43,337 bases of DNA from Candidatus Endobugula sertula (GTDB lineage: Bacteria; Pseudomonadota; Gammaproteobacteria; Pseudomonadales; Cellvibrionaceae): the NCBI GenBank assembly GCA_001723645.1, contig MDLC01000027.1, positions 1-43,337 of the forward strand, in the 5' to 3' direction. The notes under the pieces were generated by a model. That model ran no database searches, was not told the origin of the DNA, and worked only from the letters and a program-made list of their open reading frames with translations. The stretch's first letter is position 1. The number at the start of each line of letters is the position of its first letter. Below, one piece after another: positions 18,650 through 27,097 of this stretch. The position numbers and the translations under genes were made by a program.

Positions 18650-19422
18650 TACCATAACCTCCAAGGCGCCTTGCCTTTTCCCCAAAGAGACTCAAGTGAA
18701 CGCATATCACGCAAAGTGTCCATAGGCTGCCAAAAACCATCATGATAAAACGCCGCCAATTCTCCCATACCAGCGAGCTCCTCCAAAGGCTGGCCTTCAA
18801 AAATAGTACTATCCCCTTCAATAAGGTCAATAATCTTTGGAGATAATACAAAAAAACCTCCATTAATACGGCCTACTTCATTCTTTGGCTTTTCTTGAAA
18901 GGCAAGTACCCGTTGGCGATCATCAACCTCAAGAACTCCAAAACGTCCAGGAGGCACCACAGCTGTAACTGTTGCTTTTTTTCCATGACTATTATGAAAA
19001 TCGATCAATTTTTTAATGTTGATATCGGCGACACCATCACCATAGGTAAGACAAAATGACTCTTCGTCTTTAACGTAATCCGATACCCTACGCAGCCGAC
19101 CACCGGTCATTGTTCCTTCCCCGGTATCAACTAATGTCACTACCCACGATTCTGACCGTTGATTATGTAAATGAAAACTGTTGTTAGACAAATCAAAAGT
19201 AACATCAGACATATGTAAAAAATAATTAGCAAAATACTCTTTGATTACATAGCCCTTATAACCACAACAGATCACAAAGTCATTAATTCCATACGATGAA
19301 TAAAGCTTCATAATATGCCATAAAATTGGCTTACCACCAATTTGTACCATAGGCTTAGGTTTTAGCTCCGTTTCTTCACTGATACGTGTTCCGTAGCCTC
19401 CAGCCAAGATTACTGCTTTCAT
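18649..19422 (-). CDS. rfbF: glucose-1-phosphate cytidylyltransferase
   Basis: A 257-residue nucleotidyltransferase. The N-terminus MKAVILAGGYGTRISEETE and KPKPMVQIGGKPILWHIM carry the nucleotide- and sugar-phosphate-binding signature of RfbF, and LTYGDGVADI (about 129-138) is the metal-binding block. It makes CDP-glucose from CTP and glucose-1-phosphate, feeding RfbG encoded next. Length is as usual for the family. It starts two bases after the upstream gene's stop, with AGAGGA about ten bases before the ATG. Confidence 0.93.
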   Translation of the reverse strand: MKAVILAGGYGTRISEETELKPKPMVQIGGKPILWHIMKLYSSYGINDFVICCGYKGYVIKEYFANYFLHMSDVTFDLSNNSFHLHNQRSESWVVTLVDTGEGTMTGGRLRRVSDYVKDEESFCLTYGDGVADINIKKLIDFHNSHGKKATVTAVVPPGRFGVLEVDDRQRVLAFQEKPKNEVGRINGGFFVLSPKIIDLIEGDSTIFEGQPLEELAGMGELAAFYHDGFWQPMDTLRDMRSLESLWGKGKAPWRLW

Positions 19423-19424
19423 TG

Positions 19425-20420
19425 CTATGTTTTCCTCTGGTAAATTATATTATCATGACGCTTGGAAAGTAAGGTCGGTTGCCAAAGTATATTACTAATA
19501 CCAAACACTATTCTTTTGAGCTCACGTAATAAATATTTTGGAAGATGAATCAAAGGAACATATAACCTAGGATTTTTACAAGGTAACCGACTGATGCAAT
19601 ACTGTATATGGGAAACATAAGGCATATAAATAAAATAGCGCACACTTTTGGGTATACGAACCTCACCACAGTATAAATCAAAAACATTCTTTGCAATAAT
19701 TCGAAAGCCTTGCATGTGATAAACTAAGAGTGGATCATCATCTATATAAACCCTGCTATCTCTAATCACTACTATTTTCCCAAGTATATTCCATGGAGCT
19801 GTATTTAAACCTTTGTGGCTATTTTTCACAACGCCTTCAAAGAGAACGGCCATCTGATTAAGATAATATTGATCACCATATTTATTGGCCTCTGTGATCA
19901 CAGAACAATTTACCTCACATTGGTTACGCCACCATGAAAGCGCAGCCCTACCTTGAGTAGTATTTCTAAACGCAATATAACCCGCATTATAATCACCTAC
20001 ATTAGCCATATAATCCTCAAAATGAGGCGTTGATGGGTAATGTGGTGTCAATAATACATGTCCATGCTCAGGTAAAGACTCGTCAGGATCAGCATAAACC
20101 ATAATATCTGAATCCAAATAGACAGCCCACTCGATGCTACTGATATTATCAAGCGCATGCTGAAGAGCGATGGATTTACAAGTCCAGCAGTATTCACTAA
20201 CAGACCTTTCTTGTTTAATTTGTTTTACTCGCTCACTTTCAAAATCAATAGGTCGGTAGATATTTCCGTTAGGGATAGGCATGCTGTAAAGAAAATCAGC
20301 AGCTTCATCATCAACACAATAAATAGCAAATCTTTTGCCCTGCTGAGTCAATGCTTTCGCTAGACAGAAAGAAATAGCGACATACTGCGAACTAACTACT
20401 GTAATATAGATAGATTTCAT
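19425..20420 (-). CDS. GT8-like glycosyltransferase / nucleotide-diphospho-sugar transferase
   Basis: About 331 residues with a GT-A fold. The sequence has SEYCWTCKSIALQHAL (a donor-binding type segment), the metal-binding YLDSDIMVY (101-109), DYNAGYIAFRNT, YGDQYYLNQM and a late His in LLVYHMQGF, an order seen in GT8-related capsule transferases. I place the start at 20420, seven bases after the preceding stop; a longer frame from 20450 would overlap the upstream gene and adds a Cys-rich, non-family leader. A retaining sugar transfer in repeat-unit assembly is expected; substrate unknown. Confidence 0.75.
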   Translation of the reverse strand: MKSIYITVVSSQYVAISFCLAKALTQQGKRFAIYCVDDEAADFLYSMPIPNGNIYRPIDFESERVKQIKQERSVSEYCWTCKSIALQHALDNISSIEWAVYLDSDIMVYADPDESLPEHGHVLLTPHYPSTPHFEDYMANVGDYNAGYIAFRNTTQGRAALSWWRNQCEVNCSVITEANKYGDQYYLNQMAVLFEGVVKNSHKGLNTAPWNILGKIVVIRDSRVYIDDDPLLVYHMQGFRIIAKNVFDLYCGEVRIPKSVRYFIYMPYVSHIQYCISRLPCKNPRLYVPLIHLPKYLLRELKRIVFGISNILWQPTLLSKRHDNIIYQRKT

Positions 20421-20427
20421 AATTTTG

Positions 20428-22080
20428 TCACAACACCAAAAGATCTTCATCCTCAGATTGAATCCAATCTGTTAAAGACTTCAAATCAGAGGCACTCTTT
20501 AGTTCCTCAATAGATTTTACTGTAGAATCGGTCATTAATGAGGCTTTACTATCTTGTTTAAACTGTAAATTAATGGATTTTAATAGTAAGGGACGACAAA
20601 CAAATACACCATAGCCATAACGTTGAGCCATTTCATTCATTATTGGTGTGGGCTCAGCAATAGTATGCAAGCTTGCAAGACACTTTAAATATTCTTCAGG
20701 CGTATCAAAATCATGGGTAAAGCCACAGTGATCATAGCGTCCTGTACCCGCAGTCAGCACAGTTTTACCTAACAGACCAGCCTCTATTCCCACTGTGCCA
20801 CGAACAGTCAAACAGTAATCCATCACTTTAAATAATGACCATGTATTAATTTCTGTATCCGCTTCTATCACTTTAACATGCTCAGGAAGAGGACCTATTT
20901 TTTCACGTAAGGCAATTATTTCAGAGGAATCACCAACGATACCATCTCTTCTATCTTTTGTGGTATTCGCTGGATGAACTTTAATCAGCCAATTAAGCTG
21001 ATTATTATGGCAAGCTGCTTTAACAGTTTGAACAAACCAATCTTCATAGTCTCGGAATAAATCTTCTCCCCAAAAAAACGTTGCGTCCCAAAAAATATGG
21101 GAAAAGATAATGGCTGTCTTTTTACTTTTATCTAGCTTTAACTTATTTTTAATTTGATCTGTATCAAAGGTAGACTTACCAAATTGAGTGCCAACTTCAC
21201 CATACCACTCACCACTTTCATAAGAAGAAGATAATTCACTATAGAGTGTTTCTTTATGCTTGTTAGTCCATTCCAACTCACGAAGTTTTTCCCACGATCG
21301 TTCAGATAAAGAAGAAGGGTGAGCATCTCTATTGCCCATATTATAGCGCTTAAACATAATGGTATTATCTCGATGAGCCACATTCCAGGTAATCACTTGA
21401 ATACCCGCATTGACAAATACATCAAACACTTCTCCATAGGGAGAATACCCACGATCAACAGTAATCAGCACTTGGGGATCTACTTTTGCAACCAACGCCT
21501 GAGCACCTTTTATTGAGGCAATAGATTGCCCCAATAAAGAGGTAATTTGGGATTTAACTGTAGGGTTATTAAGGTCAAGGGAACCTTGTCTCGTTCTTCT
21601 CATTAAGGTGGAGCTAATATACTTACCAATCTTTACCTCATCGTACTCAAGCTCAATTAAATCTTGAAAATTTGTTACTGTTTTTACCAGAGAATCTGCT
21701 TCTTTTTGATTAATGATAGGACAATAACTGTGAAATGCTTCCACATCATTAACACCCATTGCTGCATAGGCTGCCTGCACAAAGGGTGTTGGACTGGTTA
21801 AGACTTTTATACGATACTGACCTAACTCTAAGGATTTTCTAACGATAGATTCCGCTAAAATTTGCTCAAACTGAGACCAACCAAAGATAACGGCAGTCCC
21901 CCTTTGTTGATCAGATAAAGGGGTACTCATTATTTTACCCGCATACTCCTGCCAAGCAGTCAATTGCTGATAGTGTAAGCGTTTAGCATCGCGATACGAT
22001 TTTTTAATGCCTTTAAGCAAGTCCACAATATAAACAATAGACTTATAGCTATGTAGCGCAAATTTAATGGATTTCAACAT
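20428..22080 (-). CDS. capsule polysaccharide biosynthesis protein, KpsS/KpsC-like
   Basis: A 550-residue protein that I link only loosely to the Capsule_synth (KpsC/KpsS, LipA/LipB) superfamily. The supporting blocks are NWLIKVHPANTTKDRR (about 364-379) and MDYCLTVRGTVGIEAGLLGKTVLTAG (about 420-445), the latter a donor-site-like segment of those GT-B enzymes. Earlier parts include VIFGWSQFEQILAESIV and LITVDRGYSPYGEVFD. A glycosyltransferase role is plausible. It lies between neuC and the GT8-like gene, which hints at a part in handling the nonulosonic acid, but no kps ABC-transporter genes are here. Start ATG at 22080 has no obvious ribosome site. Confidence 0.6.
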   Translation of the reverse strand: MLKSIKFALHSYKSIVYIVDLLKGIKKSYRDAKRLHYQQLTAWQEYAGKIMSTPLSDQQRGTAVIFGWSQFEQILAESIVRKSLELGQYRIKVLTSPTPFVQAAYAAMGVNDVEAFHSYCPIINQKEADSLVKTVTNFQDLIELEYDEVKIGKYISSTLMRRTRQGSLDLNNPTVKSQITSLLGQSIASIKGAQALVAKVDPQVLITVDRGYSPYGEVFDVFVNAGIQVITWNVAHRDNTIMFKRYNMGNRDAHPSSLSERSWEKLRELEWTNKHKETLYSELSSSYESGEWYGEVGTQFGKSTFDTDQIKNKLKLDKSKKTAIIFSHIFWDATFFWGEDLFRDYEDWFVQTVKAACHNNQLNWLIKVHPANTTKDRRDGIVGDSSEIIALREKIGPLPEHVKVIEADTEINTWSLFKVMDYCLTVRGTVGIEAGLLGKTVLTAGTGRYDHCGFTHDFDTPEEYLKCLASLHTIAEPTPIMNEMAQRYGYGVFVCRPLLLKSINLQFKQDSKASLMTDSTVKSIEELKSASDLKSLTDWIQSEDEDLLVL

Positions 22081-22143
22081 GAAAAGCCGACCGCCGAAAA
22101 TAAGGGATAAGATAAAATCATTAATTGAATCAATTACACTCTA

Positions 22144-23310
22144 TCAATAAGTACATTCTTTATCGACCAACTTTCTGTTAAGTTCAATATCACGTAAGAC
22201 TTCACAGATTCTCGGCCCACTTTTACCATCACCGTAGGGATTAATGGCGGCTTTACATTTTCCACGAAACGCTTCATCGGTTAATGCAATACGAATGGCA
22301 TTTTCTATTTCATCATCACTATATCCACAGTTTAAAATATTATCTGCTTGTGGCCGACCACGTTGTCGATTACCAATATTTACAACAGGAACACAAAATG
22401 ATGGTGCTTCAAGAATACCACTAGAAGAATTTCCAACTAATACAGCAGCATTTGCTAGCATGGAAAGATAAGCTTCTCTATCTACATTTTCCAGCGTTAA
22501 TAAACCCGTATTATTTGAACGACTTTCAATCACATTAACAATTTTTTGATAACCTAAATCTGAGTTCGGATAAATGATATAAACAGGCATATCAAATTTG
22601 GTACAAGCATTTAACGTCTGCTCAATCTGAGTATGGGCATCTTCCATTTCAGCCATCACCGGATGCTGCACAACTAAAATATAAGGTTTAGACAGATCAA
22701 CTGTATTACCATTGATGTCTACAGAGTCCGTTTTATAGTCAAGCCCCGCTATATTATCAAGTTGAGGTGCTCCTACATTAAATATACGAAATTCCTGCTC
22801 ACCCATCTTACGCAGACGATTCGCAGAATCCTCACAAGAAGCTAAATGGATGTGGGCAAATTTTCCAATGGCATGTCTAGAAGAATCATCAATATGGCCA
22901 GACTTATCCCCCGCCTGAATATGCGCCGTTGGGATTCCCATATAAGCTGCGGCTAAACAACAACCTAATGTTTCTACACGATCACCAGATAAAAGAACAA
23001 TATCTGGTTGCAAGTCCTGGTACACTTTGGCATAGCCTGCTATCGCTTGTCCCAATGCTATAGACCATGCGTTTCGTTCGTCGTCCTGAGTGTGCATTTC
23101 AACTGTAGCAGAAATATCAAAACCATCTTCACGAATGAGATCAATACTATTTCCCAATTCAGGTACCAGGTGCATACCTGTTACCAGTGTTTGAATTTCC
23201 AACTCTGGATAATCACGCATTGCCAACATAACATTTTTTGAATACCCATAGGTGGCCCGCGATTCTAACGTTAATAGTATTTTTCGTTTGGTGGGAGCTG
23301 CATCAATCAT
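22144..23310 (-). CDS. neuC: UDP-N-acetylglucosamine 2-epimerase (hydrolysing)
   Basis: About 388 residues. Family blocks are LLSGDRVETLGCCLAAAY (about 88-105), HIQAGDKSGHIDDSSRHAIGK (about 112-132), VVQHPVMAEM and VGNSSSGILEAP (about 291-302) with NIGNRQRGR. NeuC-type enzymes turn UDP-GlcNAc into ManNAc plus UDP, the first step of sialic acid synthesis; LegG and related hydrolysing epimerases look similar. I take the ATG at 23310, which overlaps the neuB stop (TAATG) and has GGAG eight bases upstream. The longer frame to 23328 lies within neuB. Confidence 0.92.
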   Translation of the reverse strand: MIDAAPTKRKILLTLESRATYGYSKNVMLAMRDYPELEIQTLVTGMHLVPELGNSIDLIREDGFDISATVEMHTQDDERNAWSIALGQAIAGYAKVYQDLQPDIVLLSGDRVETLGCCLAAAYMGIPTAHIQAGDKSGHIDDSSRHAIGKFAHIHLASCEDSANRLRKMGEQEFRIFNVGAPQLDNIAGLDYKTDSVDINGNTVDLSKPYILVVQHPVMAEMEDAHTQIEQTLNACTKFDMPVYIIYPNSDLGYQKIVNVIESRSNNTGLLTLENVDREAYLSMLANAAVLVGNSSSGILEAPSFCVPVVNIGNRQRGRPQADNILNCGYSDDEIENAIRIALTDEAFRGKCKAAINPYGDGKSGPRICEVLRDIELNRKLVDKECTY

Positions 23311-24347
23311 TAGGAAAACTCCTTCCAATGAATTTGTTGATCTGCTTCGATATCAACCATCGCTGTTTTGCCTATCACTTGTTTTAAGTCTTTGGCAGCT
23401 ACCGCGCCTTCTGCTGGACTCGGACGTTTCACCCAGACCATATCTTCAGTGATCAACGCCCCTTTAGGGATATCTGTTACCGATACTACACTTTCTCTAG
23501 CCCAAGCAATAATACACTCTTCTTCTGGGAATATTTCTCGCTCTGCCCCTCTGGCTTGATAAACTGCTTGGCAACCTTTTACTAATTCACCTAAATCGTA
23601 AGGCTCTAGTGATACCGCATGATCTGGGCCCGATTGTAATTTATCTAAAGTGTAGTGTTTTTCCACAATTGATGCGCCTAAAGCGACAGCACCCAATGAG
23701 GTATAAATGCCGATGGAATGGTCAGATAAACCCACGGAGACTTCAAACAGCTCACGATAGCGAGGTATATTATGTAGGTTCACTCTATTGTAAGGTGTTG
23801 GATAAGCAGAGACACAATGCGTTAAGGCAAAGGGAGTTCCTATTGCTTTAACAGCGTCGACCGTTTCTTGGATTTCTTCAACAAGTGCCATACCAGTAGA
23901 AATAATCATTGGTCTTCCTTTACGCGCGATATGCTCAATAAGCGGTATATTAGTCAGCTCTCCTGACCCTGTTTTAAATGCTAGCACACCTAGTTCATCC
24001 AAGATATCTGCCGCATCGTGGGAAAAAGGCGTACATAAGTAATGTATACCTAAGCTTTCACAAAGCGTTTTTAATTCTTTATGTTCATCAAGAGTAAGAT
24101 TGGTTTTATCTAACGTTTCATAAAGCGGCTCATCAAAGTTATCCGATGTCGGTACTTCTCGCAGCATCTCATTTTCTAACACATGAAATTGAAACTTAAT
24201 AGCATCACAACCCATTGCATGAGCGATATATACCATTTGTTTTGCGGTTGCTATCTCACCTTGATGACTCACTGCTGCTTCAGCAATGATATAGGGGGCA
24301 TCATTATCGCCAATAAGACGATCACCTATTTTAATTTGAGCTGTCAT
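23310..24347 (-). CDS. neuB: N-acetylneuraminate synthase (sialic acid synthase)
   Basis: A 345-residue two-domain protein. The TIM barrel carries EAAVSHQG (about 23-30), DAIKFQFH, TGSGELTNIPLIEHIA, CVSAYPTPYNRVNL, GLSDHSIG and VEKHYTLDKLQSGPDHAVS. The C-terminal SAF (antifreeze-like) domain runs from about 285 (SVVSVTDIPKGALI). The enzyme condenses ManNAc with phosphoenolpyruvate to Neu5Ac. LegI and PseI are the alternatives, but no aminotransferase or dehydratase of those pathways is visible, so Neu5Ac or a close relative is favoured. AAGGAG eight bases before the ATG gives a good ribosome site. Confidence 0.92.
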   Translation of the reverse strand: MTAQIKIGDRLIGDNDAPYIIAEAAVSHQGEIATAKQMVYIAHAMGCDAIKFQFHVLENEMLREVPTSDNFDEPLYETLDKTNLTLDEHKELKTLCESLGIHYLCTPFSHDAADILDELGVLAFKTGSGELTNIPLIEHIARKGRPMIISTGMALVEEIQETVDAVKAIGTPFALTHCVSAYPTPYNRVNLHNIPRYRELFEVSVGLSDHSIGIYTSLGAVALGASIVEKHYTLDKLQSGPDHAVSLEPYDLGELVKGCQAVYQARGAEREIFPEEECIIAWARESVVSVTDIPKGALITEDMVWVKRPSPAEGAVAAKDLKQVIGKTAMVDIEADQQIHWKEFS

Positions 24348-24401
24348 CAGTATGACTCCTTCTGTAATCTACAGGGTAATTTTATACGTTTCAAAAAAGT
24401 A

Positions 24402-25085
24402 TCATTTATTTCGATTAAATACCGTTTCCACTCTCATAAAATCATCTTCAGTATTGATATCCATTGCCTCTTCTTCTGGAACAACAAAAGCACCCCAATT
24501 ATCTGTCACTAAAGTGCCTGTACGTTGAAGGTAAGATACCTGGCAAACATAGATGGTACTACTTTCTATATACAAGGGATTTCGATCCTGTCTTCGCCTA
24601 GGTGCATCAGCAACTATAGGGCGAAAAATCCCATTTTTTATATGGCCAATATTTTCTTTGGTGGGCTTAACCGCCAATACCGAATCATAAGCATTATCGA
24701 TGCAGTATTGGATGGCTCCAACGATTGTCGCTATTGACCTTAAAGGTGACGTCGGTTCCAATACAACGATAATATCAAAAAGCTCTAACTCTTTTTGCTC
24801 TAATGTTTCAAGTACATGTAGTAAAGCAACTTCTGTAGAAGCGGTATCTGCCGCTAACTCCGGTGGCCTTATAATAACATCGGTATCGTAGCTACTTGCT
24901 ACGTGACTAATTTCATCATCATCCGTAGATACAATCAAACGATCAAATAAATCAACACGCTTAGCGTTACGTAAGGTATGTCCTATTAAAGGTTCACCCG
25001 CCATAGACCTGATATTTTTGTGAGGAACACCTTTGGAACCTCCTCTAGCGGGCACAACACCTAAGATTTTTAATTTTTTATACAT
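24402..25085 (-). CDS. neuA: N-acylneuraminate cytidylyltransferase (CMP-sialic acid synthetase)
   Basis: A 227-residue enzyme that activates the nonulosonic acid with CTP. It has VVPARGGSKGVPHKNI (10-25), the nucleotide-binding signature, then IVSTDDDEI, LEPTSPLRS (about 111-119) and DINTEDDFMRVE near the C-terminus. No fused O-acetylesterase domain is present. The start ATGTATAA overlaps the stop of the upstream SDR gene by eight bases, so translation is probably coupled. The sialic-acid genes are contiguous in the order neuA, neuB, neuC in the direction of transcription. Confidence 0.92.
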   Translation of the reverse strand: MYKKLKILGVVPARGGSKGVPHKNIRSMAGEPLIGHTLRNAKRVDLFDRLIVSTDDDEISHVASSYDTDVIIRPPELAADTASTEVALLHVLETLEQKELELFDIIVVLEPTSPLRSIATIVGAIQYCIDNAYDSVLAVKPTKENIGHIKNGIFRPIVADAPRRRQDRNPLYIESSTIYVCQVSYLQRTGTLVTDNWGAFVVPEEEAMDINTEDDFMRVETVFNRNK

Positions 25086-26064
25086 TGGGCCAATCTACAT
25101 GAATGATTTCTTGAGCCGCAATGCGGTGTATTCCCTCAACAACAGAAATCGTTGGTTCATAATTTAAGTGTTTTTTTGCAAGAGAGGTGTCGCAATAACG
25201 TGTATGAATTTCTCTTTCTGGACAACGATCAGCTCCATCAAACCCACCCAAAACGTCTACTGTCAAGCCTTTATCTGGTGCTAAGGTTTCAATAACTTTT
25301 TCCCCTAGAGCTTTTAGCGTCATCACTTGTGTTGAATTACCTAAATTATAAACATTACCATTAGAGATGGAATTCTCTATAATGAGTTTCAAACCATCCG
25401 TTACATCGTCAACATGTCCATAACTACGTTCTTGCTGTCCATTTCCATAAACTATGGGATTTTTACCTTGCAACACATTATTAACAAATTTTGTCAGTAC
25501 AAACTGTGCAACCTGTCCCTCTCCATACGTATTAAAGAAACGAACTATTGTGTAATCTAAACTAGGGTAGCGTTGATGATACCCCTTAGTGAGTTCCTCC
25601 CCAGCCAATTTACTAACAGCATATACTGTTTTACCCTTAGTATCGTCGGTTTCTTTAATAGGATTATTATTGGGTTCACCGTAAACTTCCGAAGAAGAAG
25701 CAAATAAAAATTTTTTCACTCCATGGGCGACAGAAGCATTTAAAATATTTTCTGTCCCTGTAATATTTATTTCCATACAACCCAATTTTTGATCTTCTGT
25801 TTTTTTAACACCTAGCATTGCTGCCAAATGAATGACGACATCTGCATTTTCAACGGCATCGCGTACAATATTTTTGTCTAAAATAGACCCTTGCACTAAA
25901 CTAAAATTTTTATTTTCTTTCATTTTATCAAAAAAACTACGATGCCTTTCAATTTGTTCTGCAAGGTCAAAAGAGGTTATCTCATAACCAACTGAAAGTA
26001 ATTTTTCTACTGTAGCTCTACCAATAAAGCCTGCACCGCCAGTTACCAAAATTTTTCTATACAT
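25078..26064 (-). CDS. extended SDR, NAD-dependent sugar epimerase/dehydratase
   Basis: About 328 residues from the ATG at 26064; a GTG at 26094 is possible but adds ten residues before the Rossmann strand. It has TGGAGFIG (about 8-15), SSSEVYGEP (about 122-130), the catalytic YAVSK (about 145-149), RFFNTYGEGQ and the C-terminal REIHTRYCDTSLAKKHL. It resembles UDP-glucose/UDP-GlcNAc epimerases and decarboxylases of the GalE/RmlB group; the exact reaction cannot be fixed from motifs. It overlaps neuA by eight bases and follows another SDR, so the two may act on the same UDP-sugar. Confidence 0.7.
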   Translation of the reverse strand: MYRKILVTGGAGFIGRATVEKLLSVGYEITSFDLAEQIERHRSFFDKMKENKNFSLVQGSILDKNIVRDAVENADVVIHLAAMLGVKKTEDQKLGCMEINITGTENILNASVAHGVKKFLFASSSEVYGEPNNNPIKETDDTKGKTVYAVSKLAGEELTKGYHQRYPSLDYTIVRFFNTYGEGQVAQFVLTKFVNNVLQGKNPIVYGNGQQERSYGHVDDVTDGLKLIIENSISNGNVYNLGNSTQVMTLKALGEKVIETLAPDKGLTVDVLGGFDGADRCPEREIHTRYCDTSLAKKHLNYEPTISVVEGIHRIAAQEIIHVDWPNV

Positions 26065-26101
26065 ATTTTTTAAATTCCCGAATTCTATCACCAATTATTA
26101 A

Positions 26102-27067
26102 CTACAACGCATACTGCTGCTTAAGGATTTCATTAATACCTAGTTCTAAATTAATTTTTGGACTATAGTTAAGCTGTTCCTTAGCTAGGGTAATATCACC
26201 TAAAGAATGCACAATATCACCATCACGCCATGGTCGAAAATCAGGCCCATCAAAATGTAAAGTATGCCCTCGTTGAATTAAAGCATTTGCAATTGTTTTA
26301 TAAAGCTCACCTAAGCTAATTGATACACCACAACCAATATTAAATATGCCATCAATATGGTTTTTTTGAGATACGATAGACACAATTAATTCACATATAT
26401 TGCCTACATAACAAAAATCTCGTGTTGCGCTGCCATCGCCAAATAAGATGGGTTGATGCCCTACCATACACGCATCAATCCATTTAGGTACAACTGCTGC
26501 ATAATCTCCATTGGGATCCTGCCAAGGACCAAAAACATTAAAAAATCTCAACCCTGTCATATAGGTATCAGGGTAACGTGAGCGTAAATTATCAGCAAGA
26601 TAATCATTCATTACCTTCGAACTAGCATAAGGACTAACAGGTCTAGGACAAACGTGTTCACTAATAAGTAATTGATCAGTTTCACCATAGACTGCACACG
26701 AAGACGCATAGATAAAGTTTGCAACTTTATTGGTGCATGCTGCCAACATGACCGTTAAAAAACCATCTATATTTTGTTTGTTATTATAATGAACATCTGT
26801 AAAAGATTTTTGTACAGAACCTTGCGCAGCTAAGTGAACAATAATATCTGCCTCTTCTGCTACTCTATCAATAGCATCACTATCACAAATATCCCCTTGA
26901 ATAAACCGATATCTGCCATCTGAGCTTTGCATCACTCGATCAACATTTTCCTGCTTACCTGTAGCAAAATTATCATATCCAATAACACTATCGCCTGATT
27001 GCAGTATATAATGACAAAGGTTTGAACCAATAAATCCTGCGCTACCTGTTACTAACCACGTTTTCAT
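26102..27067 (-). CDS. WbpP/TviC-like UDP-N-acetylhexosamine(-uronate) 4-epimerase
   Basis: A 321-residue extended SDR with GSAGFIG (8-14), YDNFATGKQENVD (31-43), SSCAVYGE (about 122-129) and YASSK (about 147-151). LFGDGSATRDFCYVGNI is very like the GDG-x-x-x-RDFCY signature of WbpP and TviC, which interconvert UDP-GlcNAc/UDP-GalNAc or their uronates. The most likely job is supply of a UDP-GalNAc-type donor. It lies 37 bases before the next SDR and 30 bases after the wzx stop. Specificity between neutral sugar and uronate is not resolved. Confidence 0.72.
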   Translation of the reverse strand: MKTWLVTGSAGFIGSNLCHYILQSGDSVIGYDNFATGKQENVDRVMQSSDGRYRFIQGDICDSDAIDRVAEEADIIVHLAAQGSVQKSFTDVHYNNKQNIDGFLTVMLAACTNKVANFIYASSCAVYGETDQLLISEHVCPRPVSPYASSKVMNDYLADNLRSRYPDTYMTGLRFFNVFGPWQDPNGDYAAVVPKWIDACMVGHQPILFGDGSATRDFCYVGNICELIVSIVSQKNHIDGIFNIGCGVSISLGELYKTIANALIQRGHTLHFDGPDFRPWRDGDIVHSLGDITLAKEQLNYSPKINLELGINEILKQQYAL

Positions 27068-27097
27068 AACATAACTATTCCACTTAATCTTGATATT

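Noticed and set aside
22080-22105. GGCGGTCGGC before the KpsS-like gene as a second ops site
   Set aside because: It breaks the TAGC core of ops and lies inside the operon with no leader; similarity is only in the first six bases.
24183-25000. Plus-strand frames antisense to neuB and neuA
   Set aside because: They are shadows of well-supported minus-strand genes and show no family features.
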